A stretch of 7,826 nucleotides of DNA from Chloroflexota bacterium (lineage in GTDB: Bacteria; Chloroflexota; Dehalococcoidia; Bin125): positions 1 to 7,826 of the forward strand of contig JAPOXB010000069.1 of assembly GCA_026707335.1 (NCBI GenBank), read 5' to 3'. Made by a program: the position numbers and the translations under genes. The first letter of the stretch is position 1. Each line of letters starts with the position of its first letter. This document shows, piece by piece, positions 1-4,566 of this stretch. The notes below the pieces were generated by a model. It was not told the origin of the DNA, did no database searches, and worked only from the letters and a program-made list of their open reading frames with translations.

Positions 1-167
1 CCGGCGGCGACCACCGGCTGGCGATGGCCGCGGCCGTCGCCGCCCTGGCCGCCGGGCCGCCCGGCGAGGCCGTCAGCCAACTCGACGGGGCGGAGTCGGT
101 CGCGGTGTCCTACCCGGCGTTCTGGCGGCACCTCGCGCAACTGGCCGGGCCGCGGGCGCTAACCTGA
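1..167 (+). CDS. aroA: 3-phosphoshikimate 1-carboxyvinyltransferase (EPSP synthase), C-terminal fragment
   Basis: Only the last 54 codons are in the window (reading frame begins at position 3; stop TGA at 165-167). The fragment starts with GDHRLAMAAAVAALAAG, which matches the conserved DHRMAMA segment of EPSP synthase. It ends with an AESVAVSYPAFWRHLAQL stretch that matches the family's C-terminal (K/V)SFPxFF helix. The enzyme joins phosphoenolpyruvate to shikimate-3-phosphate in the cytoplasm, the penultimate step to chorismate, which is the substrate of TrpE encoded downstream. The gene stops 8 nt before remA, so the two are probably co-transcribed. Identification rests on a short C-terminal piece, but the motif order and spacing are typical of the family. 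Confidence 0.88.
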   Translation, partial: GGDHRLAMAAAVAALAAGPPGEAVSQLDGAESVAVSYPAFWRHLAQLAGPRALT

Positions 168-175
168 GCGGCGCG

Positions 176-442
176 ATGGCCACGGAACTCCTGCACATCG
201 GTTTCGGCAACGTGCTCGCGATCAATCGCGTGGTGGCGATCGTGTCGCCCGGCGCGGCCCCCAGCAAGCGCCTCGTCCAGGAGGGCAAGGCGGCCCGCAC
301 GATCATCGACATGACCAACGGCCGCAAGACCAAGGCGGTGCTGGTCATGGACAGCGGCCACGTCGTCCTGGCGGCGATCGCGCCCGAGACGATCGCACGC
401 CGCGTCGTCGCCGATCGCGGCCCGAGCCCATCCGAGCGATGA
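176..442 (+). CDS. remA: RemA/DUF370 family DNA-binding regulator
   Basis: This 88-residue protein matches the RemA (YlzA, DUF370) family along its whole length. It has the HIGFGNVLAINRVVAIVSP N-terminus, SKRLVQEGK in the middle, then GRKTKAVLVMDSGHVVLAAI and PETIARR. In Bacillus subtilis RemA is a small oligomeric DNA-binding protein that activates matrix and osmoprotection genes; the basic GRRTRAV segment there corresponds to GRKTKAV here. No membrane segment or signal peptide is visible. The gene sits immediately upstream of gmk, the same neighbour as in Firmicutes, and its stop overlaps the gmk start (ATGA at 439-442). The ATG at 176 lies 8 nt after aroA and has only a weak purine stretch in front, so it may depend on coupling from aroA. 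The target genes in this organism cannot be told from the window. Confidence 0.93.
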   Translation: MATELLHIGFGNVLAINRVVAIVSPGAAPSKRLVQEGKAARTIIDMTNGRKTKAVLVMDSGHVVLAAIAPETIARRVVADRGPSPSER

Positions 443-1044
443 CCGATCCCGCCGGACCCGGCTTGGTCGTCGTGCTCTCCGGCCCCTCCGGGGTCGGCAA
501 GGACAGCGTGCTGGCCGCCGCCCTGGCCCGCGACGACCGCCTCGCCCGCGTCGTGACGGCCAAGACGCGGGCCCCGCGCCCCGGCGAGGTTGACGGCGTC
601 CACCATCTCTTCCTCAGCGTCGAGCAGTTCGACGACCTGCTCGCCCGCGGCGGGTTGCTGGAGCACGCCGAGGTCTACGGCCACTACAGCGGCGTGCCTC
701 GCGACCAGGTCGAGCGGCTGCTCGGCGAGGGCAGGACCGTCGTGCTGCGCACCGACGTCCAGGGCGCGCGCACACTGCGCGCCAAGATCCCGCAGGCGCT
801 GCTCGTCTTCCTCACCGTGCCCGGCGTGGACGACCTCGAGCGCCGCATGCGCGCCCGCGGCGGCGACGACGAGGCCGCCATGCGCTGCCGCCTCGCCGTC
901 GCGCGGGAGGAGATGGCCGAGGCCGTGCGCTTCGACCACGTCATCGTCAACCGCGAGGGCGGTCTCGCCGCCGCCGCCGACGAACTGCTGGCCGTCATCG
1001 ACCGGGAGCGCGCCCGTCCCGGCCGCGTCCCGCCCCGCCTCTGA
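439..1044 (+). CDS. gmk: Guanylate kinase
   Basis: The 201-residue protein has the usual length for a bacterial guanylate kinase, which phosphorylates GMP to GDP with ATP in the cytoplasm. The P-loop is GPSGVGKDS (residues 15-23). The GMP-binding segment TRAPRPGEVDGVHHLFLS (43-60) is the family's TR.PRPGE.DG..Y.F motif. It is followed by EHAEVYGHYSGVP (75-87) and by TDVQGARTLR (105-114), the counterpart of the IDVQGA motif. The start overlaps the remA stop by 4 nt, and the same pairing in other phyla supports translational coupling. Two departures from consensus are His82 where GN(Y/H)YG is usual and Thr105 before the DVQGA core. No rpoZ, the common next gene, follows; an accessory module begins instead. 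Gene and function are secure; specificity is inferred from the motifs. Confidence 0.95.
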   Translation: MTDPAGPGLVVVLSGPSGVGKDSVLAAALARDDRLARVVTAKTRAPRPGEVDGVHHLFLSVEQFDDLLARGGLLEHAEVYGHYSGVPRDQVERLLGEGRTVVLRTDVQGARTLRAKIPQALLVFLTVPGVDDLERRMRARGGDDEAAMRCRLAVAREEMAEAVRFDHVIVNREGGLAAAADELLAVIDRERARPGRVPPRL

Positions 1045-1058
1045 CGCGGGGCGTCCGC

Positions 1059-1075
1059 CGTGCCGCGCACGACAC
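1059..1075 (+). repeat. 17-bp exact repeat, copy 1 (upstream flank of hicBA-like module)
   Basis: The sequence CGTGCCGCGCACGACAC lies 15 nt after the gmk stop and recurs exactly at 1925-1941. The bases on either side differ between the copies, so the identity is exactly 17 bp. It contains a CGTGC-CGC-GCACG inverted repeat. It lies inside a wider possible stem (CGTCC at 1052-1056 with GGACG at 1081-1085), so it could also be a structured 3' end of the gmk transcript. There is no U-tract, so it is not an obvious intrinsic terminator. Confidence 0.75.
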
Positions 1076-1245
1076 TTGCGGGACGGCGAGCGTGTCTCAG
1101 TTTCGCCCATGGGGGCTCAGCCGGACGCTGGCAGAGTAGAGGGGCATATGTGGACGCGGCTGGTGGTGGGCTAAGATGATGCGCAGGGATGTAGCGTGAA
1201 GGTCGGACCAACCGGCCCCGCGACGCCTGAGAGGAGTGTGCGGCG

Positions 1246-1641
1246 ATGAGCGACGATTCGATCGATCTGTTCGTCCGGTACACAGTCTATCGACCAGAGG
1301 ATGAGAGCACTGGCCCGTTCTTCGCAACATGCCGTGATCTGCCGATTCTCGTCAGTGGGCGTGGTGGCGAGGATGTGGTCAGCGAGCGGATCGGCACCTG
1401 CCTGTTCTCGCTGCTTGTTGCCCTCCGTGAGGACGACGAGGATGTCCATGCCTACATGAGGGAGCGCGGCGCGCTCGTCGAGGCAACACGCATTGATGAC
1501 CAGGGGTTGACCCTGGCTCCTCTCCCCCCGCTCAGCACTCTTGCGGCGGCTGCGGGGCATATCGCCGGCGACGCGGCTCCGGACGATCCCAGCATGAAGG
1601 ATTGGCGGCCCACCGAGATGCTGGCGTCCGCCCATGCCTAA
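1246..1641 (+). CDS. HicB-like antitoxin-type protein
   Basis: This 131-residue protein resembles the HicB-like antitoxin fold over residues 8-75. A first strand FVRYTVYRPEDES is followed by a FFATCRDLP segment, matching the family's G-x-(Y/F)-x-A-x-x-P-D-L-P pattern. A helix, VVSERIGTCLFSLLVALRED, corresponds to the HicB A(L/I)..A..AL.L... helix. HicB proteins neutralise HicA mRNA interferases by direct binding. The C-terminal 45 residues are Ala/Pro-rich and show no clear helix-turn-helix or ribbon-helix-helix, so autoregulatory DNA binding is uncertain. The ATG at 1246 has AGAGGAG at 1230-1236, 9 nt upstream. The stop overlaps the next gene by 8 nt. Sixteen of its first 40 codons end in A or T, against 2 of 40 in gmk, suggesting recent acquisition. 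The fold match is by eye; the function is inferred from the pairing with the downstream gene. Confidence 0.68.
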   Translation: MSDDSIDLFVRYTVYRPEDESTGPFFATCRDLPILVSGRGGEDVVSERIGTCLFSLLVALREDDEDVHAYMRERGALVEATRIDDQGLTLAPLPPLSTLAAAAGHIAGDAAPDDPSMKDWRPTEMLASAHA

Positions 1642-1882
1642 TGTGCTGTCCGCGACCCAAGTACTCTCGCTGCTCGAAGCGCTTGGGTTCGAGGCGTCCC
1701 AGCGCCCGTTCGGGCCGATCACCTACCGGCGCCGTGATCAGACCGCTGCCCGGCGGTACTACGTGCTCAGGGTGGACGACGAAGATCAGATCACCGCAGC
1801 GGCGTTGCGAGATCACTTGGTCATTCAAGCAGGCCTTCCGCGAGATCGGATCGACAAGGCACTGCGAGGGCTGGGCGGCTAG
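1634..1882 (+). CDS. HicA-like small protein lacking the catalytic histidine
   Basis: The 82-residue protein follows the HicA layout. It opens with SATQVLSLLEALGFE (helix 1, cf. S..ELIKLLEK.GF), then a beta hairpin at about residues 22-48. It continues with TAAALRDHLVIQAGLPRDRI (55-73), the counterpart of the HicA C-terminal L..ILRQAG...E helix. HicA toxins are double-stranded-RNA-binding-fold mRNA interferases whose catalytic His sits in a GSH motif after helix 1. The corresponding positions here read FGP (26-28), so the usual active site is missing. The protein may be an inactive relative, may use another residue, or may belong to a divergent RNA-binding family. Its start lies inside the end of the HicB-like gene (8-nt overlap), and no strong Shine-Dalgarno is visible, so translation is probably coupled. 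The order is antitoxin first, toxin-like second, the reverse of classic hicAB. Confidence 0.62.
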   Translation: MPNVLSATQVLSLLEALGFEASQRPFGPITYRRRDQTAARRYYVLRVDDEDQITAAALRDHLVIQAGLPRDRIDKALRGLGG

Positions 1883-1898
1883 GCTCCGGCGACAGCGC

Positions 1899-1921
1899 AG
1901 CCAACGACGCTTGGCTTCATT
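1899..1921 (+). terminator. Possible weak intrinsic terminator after the hicBA-like module
   Basis: A 6-bp inverted repeat AGCCAA / TTGGCT (1899-1904 and 1911-1916) with a 6-nt loop starts 16 nt after the HicA-like stop and is followed by TCATT. The stem is short and the T-tract interrupted, so termination would be partial. Its position, just before the separate trp promoter, fits an end of the upstream transcription unit. Confidence 0.3.
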
Positions 1922-1924
1922 CGT

Positions 1925-1941
1925 CGTGCCGCGCACGACAC
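1925..1941 (+). repeat. 17-bp exact repeat, copy 2 (downstream flank of hicBA-like module)
   Basis: This is the second exact copy of CGTGCCGCGCACGACAC, 866 bp after the first and 22 bp upstream of the trp -35 box. In this copy the imperfect dyad becomes perfect when extended: GTCGTGC at 1923-1929, CGC loop, GCACGAC at 1933-1939. It could be an operator for a dimeric regulator, the trace of an insertion, or both. Confidence 0.75.
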
Positions 1942-1963
1942 GCCCGGCGCCCTTCGACACACA

Positions 1964-1992
1964 TTGACAACCTGCCCGACGCCCTCCAGACT
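1964..1992 (+). promoter_or_regulatory. Predicted sigma-70 type promoter of the trp operon
   Basis: A perfect -35 box TTGACA (1964-1969) is followed, after exactly 17 bp, by CAGACT (1987-1992), a 3-of-6 match to TATAAT. A transcript starting about 7 nt later, near 1999, would begin just ahead of the first paired bases of T-box Stem I at 2011. That independent fit raises confidence in a box pair whose -10 half is weak. Confidence 0.65.
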
Positions 1993-2010
1993 CGATGGAC
2001 AACTGAATAT

Positions 2011-2138
2011 CGACGCTGAGCGGGACGAGTACCCGGTCAAGCGGACCCACAGAGAGCCGGCTCGGGCTCTCGCGCTGCGGCGCGGGAGCGGGCTGCGAGG
2101 CCGGCGGTCGCGCGACCGATGAATGGCCCCGTGAGTCG
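2011..2138 (+). promoter_or_regulatory. T-box Stem I with kink-turn and UGG specifier
   Basis: The base helix pairs CGAC (2011-2014) with GTCG (2135-2138). A 3-nt bulge GCT (2015-2017) and tandem sheared pairs G2018-A2134 and A2019-G2133 form a textbook kink-turn. The next helix pairs CGGG (2021-2024) with CCCG (2128-2131). The specifier loop has AGTA (2028-2031) on its 5' strand and ATGAATGGC on its 3' strand, placing TGG at 2124-2126 as the specifier. Above it CGGTC (2034-2038) pairs with GACCG (2114-2118). The distal part begins with AGAGAGCCGG (2051-2060), a common T-box sequence in that position. Confidence 0.9.
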
Positions 2139-2321
2139 CGGCCCGAAAACCGCTCCCCCGGGAGCGTGAGTAGGCGTCGCCGGAGAGGCCCCGTTATCGA
2201 AGCCGAGCCGATCGCGACGTTCCCCGCCCGCGCCTGAGCGTAGGGCCGCTGGAAGCGCCGCCGTCAGGCGAAATGAGTGCCCCGACTCGCCGCCGCATCC
2301 CGCGCCGGCGCCGACGGGAAC

Positions 2322-2352
2322 AAGGGTGGTACCGCGGAGAACTCCGCCCCTT
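2322..2352 (+). promoter_or_regulatory. T-box antiterminator
   Basis: Helix A1 pairs AAGGG (2322-2326) with CCCTT (2348-2352). The 7-nt bulge TGGTACC (2327-2333) carries the tRNA acceptor-binding UGGU. Helix A2 pairs GCGGA (2334-2338) with TCCGC (2343-2347). This is the canonical antiterminator geometry. It shares 2340-2352 with the terminator stem, so only one of the two structures can form. Confidence 0.95.
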
Positions 2353-2367
2353 GGGGGCGGAGTTTTT
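2340..2367 (+). terminator. T-box intrinsic terminator upstream of trpE
   Basis: An 11-bp GC-rich stem pairs AACTCCGCCCC (2340-2350) with GGGGCGGAGTT (2354-2364) around a TTG loop. It ends in a run of five T (2363-2367). It should stop transcription about 60 nt before trpE unless uncharged tRNA stabilises the overlapping antiterminator. Confidence 0.95.
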
Positions 2368-2426
2368 GCGTTCCGCGCGGGAGGCGCGGCGCGCGGAGAG
2401 ATACGGAGAGAAGAAGGAGCGCGACG

Positions 2427-3911
2427 ATGCACTATCCCTCGCTGGAGGAGGTCCGCCGCATGGCCGCGTCGGGACGCGGCAGCCTCGTCCCCATCTACCG
2501 CGAGGTCCTGGCCGACCTCGAAACGCCCGTCTCCGCCTTCCTCAAGGTCAAGCGCGGCGACTACTCGTTCCTGCTGGAGTCGGTCGAGGGGGCCGACCGG
2601 CCGGCTCGCTACTCCTTCATCGGCACCGAGCCCTACCGCGTTTACCGATCGCCCATCGCCGGCGAGGCCCCGCCCGGCTTCGACCCGCTCGACGAGGTGC
2701 AGCGGGAGCTGGAGCGCTTCCGGCTGATCCCCAACCCCAACCTGCCGCCCTTCCACGGCGGCGCCGTGGGCTACGTGGGCTACGAGGCCGTGCGCCACTT
2801 CGAGCGCCTGCCGCTTGCCCGCCGCGACCCCCACGGCCTGCCCGAGGTGCTCTTCCAGTTCGTCGACACGCTGCTCGTCTTCGACCACTACAAGCACCTG
2901 ATCAAGGTCGTGGGGCACGTCCGCCTCGACGGCGACGTGGAGCGGGACTACCGCGCCGCCGCGCGCCGCATCGACGAGATCGTCGACCGGCTGGCCGCCG
3001 GCGCGCCGCCCGTCCCCGCCGACCGCGCCGAGCCGCCCGCGGGCGGCGCCCCCCTGCGCTCCAACATGCAGCGCGAGGCCTACGTCTCCGATATCAAGCG
3101 GATCATCGACTACATCGTCGCCGGCGACATCATCCAGTGCGTCTACTCGCAGCGCTTCTCGCGCGAGACCTTCGTGCACCCCTTCAACGTCTACCGCACG
3201 CTGCGCACCGTGAACCCGTCGCCCTACACATATTACCTGGAGCTGGGCGACCACCAGATCGTCGGCACCTCGCCGGAGCTGCTGGTGGTCGTCGAGGACG
3301 GCAAGGTGGCGACCAACCCCATCGCCGGCACCCGCCGCCGCGGCGCGAGCGAGGAGGAGGACCAGGCCCTGGAGCAGGAGTTGCGCAGCGACGCCAAGGA
3401 ACTGGCCGAGCACGTCATGCTGCTCGACCTGGGCCGCAACGACATCGGCCGCGTGAGCGAGCCCGGCAGCGTGCGCGTCACCCGGCAGATGGACGTCGAG
3501 CGCTACAGCCACGTCATGCACCTGGTCTCGCAGGTCGAGGGCCGCCTGCGCCCCGAGATGGACGCCTTCGACGCGCTGCGCGCCACCTTCCCGGCCGGCA
3601 CCGTCTCGGGCGCGCCCAAGATCCGCGCCATGGAGATCATCGCCGAGCTGGAGGAGGACCAGCGTGGCCCCTACGCCGGGGCGCTGGGCTACTTCGGCTT
3701 CGGCGGCAACATGGAGACCGCCATCACCATCCGCACCATCGTCATGCAGGACGGCCTGGCCTCGGTGCAGGCGGGCGGCGGCATCGTCTACGACAGCACG
3801 CCCGACGCCGAGTTCCAGGAGACCGTCAACAAGGCGATGGGCATGTTCACGGCCCTCGACCTGGCCGAAGCCCGCGCCCGCGAACGCCCCGCGGGCAGCC
3901 GCGGCTACTGA
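2427..3911 (+). CDS. trpE: Anthranilate synthase component I
   Basis: TrpE converts chorismate to anthranilate using ammonia supplied by TrpG, the first step of tryptophan synthesis. The 494-residue protein has the N-terminal FLLES motif (48-52), the serine-containing site that binds inhibitory tryptophan in the family. The catalytic domain shows NPSPYTYYL (263-271), GTSPELL (280-286), PIAGTRRRG (298-306), GRNDIGRVS (336-344), FPAGTVSGAPKIRAMEII (388-405) and a VQAGGGIVYDS end motif (447-457). Alanine in PIAGT, rather than the lysine of PabB, marks it as anthranilate synthase instead of aminodeoxychorismate synthase. ATG 2427 is chosen because AAGGAG (2414-2419) lies 7 nt upstream; frame-compatible starts further upstream fall within the T-box. 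Expression should follow the T-box, and enzyme activity should be feedback-inhibited by tryptophan. All key motifs are present. Confidence 0.97.
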   Translation: MHYPSLEEVRRMAASGRGSLVPIYREVLADLETPVSAFLKVKRGDYSFLLESVEGADRPARYSFIGTEPYRVYRSPIAGEAPPGFDPLDEVQRELERFRLIPNPNLPPFHGGAVGYVGYEAVRHFERLPLARRDPHGLPEVLFQFVDTLLVFDHYKHLIKVVGHVRLDGDVERDYRAAARRIDEIVDRLAAGAPPVPADRAEPPAGGAPLRSNMQREAYVSDIKRIIDYIVAGDIIQCVYSQRFSRETFVHPFNVYRTLRTVNPSPYTYYLELGDHQIVGTSPELLVVVEDGKVATNPIAGTRRRGASEEEDQALEQELRSDAKELAEHVMLLDLGRNDIGRVSEPGSVRVTRQMDVERYSHVMHLVSQVEGRLRPEMDAFDALRATFPAGTVSGAPKIRAMEIIAELEEDQRGPYAGALGYFGFGGNMETAITIRTIVMQDGLASVQAGGGIVYDSTPDAEFQETVNKAMGMFTALDLAEARARERPAGSRGY

Positions 3912-3915
3912 GCGA

Positions 3916-3945
3916 TATCGTGCGACGTAACGGCGTCGTACGATG
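3916..3945 (+). promoter_or_regulatory. Intercistronic RNA hairpin between trpE and trpG
   Basis: ATCGTGCGAC (3917-3926) pairs with GTCGTACGAT (3935-3944) with one G-U wobble. G3927-C3934 and a U-G closing pair extend it to about 12 bp around a TAACGG loop. It begins 4 nt after the trpE stop and ends 5 nt before the trpG Shine-Dalgarno (GAAGGA, 3951-3956). There is no U-tract, so it is unlikely to terminate transcription. A role in mRNA processing or in setting the TrpG level relative to TrpE is possible but inferred. Confidence 0.55.
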
Positions 3946-3963
3946 CGTGCGAAGGATCCCCCG

Positions 3964-4566
3964 ATGAGCCTTTTCCTGCTCGATAACTACGACTCCTTCA
4001 CCTACAACCTCTATCAGTACCTCTCCGAGCTGGGGGCCGAGGTCACCGTCGCCCGCAACGACGAGATCACGCTGGACGAGATCGCCGCGCTGCGGCCCGA
4101 TCGGATCGTCATCTCGCCCGGCCCCAAGCGCCCCGAGGACGCCGGCGTCAGCATCGAGCTGATCCGCCGCTTCGCCGGGCAGGTCCCCATCCTGGGCGTC
4201 TGCCTGGGCCACCAATGCATCGGCGCGGCCTTCGGCGCCGACGTGGTCGGCGCGGGCGAGATCATGCACGGCAAGTCGAGCCTCATCTCGCACGACGGCC
4301 GCGGCGTCTACGCCGGCCTCGACGGCGCCTTCGAGGCCATCCGCTACCACAGCCTCGCCATCGACCCGGCCACGCTGCCGCCCGAGCTGATCGCGACCAG
4401 TTGGGCCGACTCCGGCGTCCTGATGGGCGTGCGCCACCGCGACTACGCCCTGGAGGGCGTGCAGTTCCACCCCGAGTCGATCATGACCACCGTCGGCCAT
4501 GACCTGCTGCGCAACTTCTTGTCGATGGAGCAGTCCGCGCAACAGTCGGAGGGAGCGCCGGCATGA
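3964..4566 (+). CDS. trpG: Anthranilate synthase component II (glutamine amidotransferase)
   Basis: TrpG hydrolyses glutamine and channels ammonia to TrpE. The 200-residue class I amidotransferase shows DNYDSFTYNL (7-16), the oxyanion-strand motif SPGPKRPEDAG (51-61) and the nucleophile elbow GVCLGHQ (78-84) with Cys80. HGKSS (102-106) and GVQFHPES (165-172) follow, giving the triad Cys80-His169-Glu171. The gene is a stand-alone component, not fused to trpE or trpD. ATG 3964 is preferred over ATG 3943 because GAAGGA (3951-3956) is 7 nt upstream of it and the family begins directly at the MxLFLLDNYDSF strand. The same fold serves PabA, and one subunit may serve both enzymes if no separate pabA exists. 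Its stop overlaps the start of the restriction-type gene by 4 nt, and its last codons contain that gene's ribosome-binding site. Confidence 0.96.
   Translation: MSLFLLDNYDSFTYNLYQYLSELGAEVTVARNDEITLDEIAALRPDRIVISPGPKRPEDAGVSIELIRRFAGQVPILGVCLGHQCIGAAFGADVVGAGEIMHGKSSLISHDGRGVYAGLDGAFEAIRYHSLAIDPATLPPELIATSWADSGVLMGVRHRDYALEGVQFHPESIMTTVGHDLLRNFLSMEQSAQQSEGAPA

Larger units (their letters stand above)
2007..2367 (+). promoter_or_regulatory. Tryptophan T-box riboswitch leader of the trp operon
   Basis: This leader senses the charging state of a tRNA and controls transcription into trpE. It contains a full Stem I with kink-turn, S-turn and a UGG (Trp) specifier. A CCGTTATC stretch at 2191-2198 resembles the sequence that commonly follows Stem I and II in T-boxes. 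A 7-bp stem CGCCTGA / TCAGGCG (2231-2237 with 2264-2270) probably represents Stem III. The 14-nt T-box itself is AGGGTGGTACCGCG at 2323-2336. Uncharged tRNA-Trp should pair its anticodon with the specifier and its 3' NCCA with UGGU (2327-2330), stabilising the antiterminator over the terminator at 2340-2367. The class follows directly from the T-box sequence and the two exclusive folds. Trp specificity rests on the specifier position and on the operon it controls. The exact Stem II fold was not resolved. Confidence 0.96.

Noticed and set aside
1150..1177. Possible promoter for the hicBA-like genes (TGGACG ... TAAGAT)
   Set aside because: The -10-like TAAGAT is fair, but the -35 match is poor and the spacer only 15-16 bp; not strong enough to annotate.
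2371..2397. Hairpin TCCGCGC / GCGCGGA between the terminator and trpE
   Set aside because: A 7-bp stem with a 12-nt loop in very GC-rich sequence is expected by chance, and it does not cover the trpE Shine-Dalgarno.
2277..2426. Upstream extension of the trpE frame to ATG 2277
   Set aside because: The extra codons are the T-box antiterminator and terminator, and a good Shine-Dalgarno precedes ATG 2427 where family homology begins.
2037..3521. A 494-codon open frame on the minus strand opposite the leader and trpE
   Set aside because: It is a shadow of GC-rich coding DNA: its composition is Ala/Gly/Val/Asp-rich without recognisable motifs, it covers the T-box, and trpE on the other strand has all family motifs.
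3916..3945. trpE-trpG hairpin as an intrinsic terminator
   Set aside because: No T-run follows, and the operon clearly continues into trpG.
3943..3963. Alternative trpG start at ATG 3943
   Set aside because: It overlaps the 3' end of the intercistronic hairpin and has no Shine-Dalgarno; ATG 3964 has GAAGGA at the right distance.
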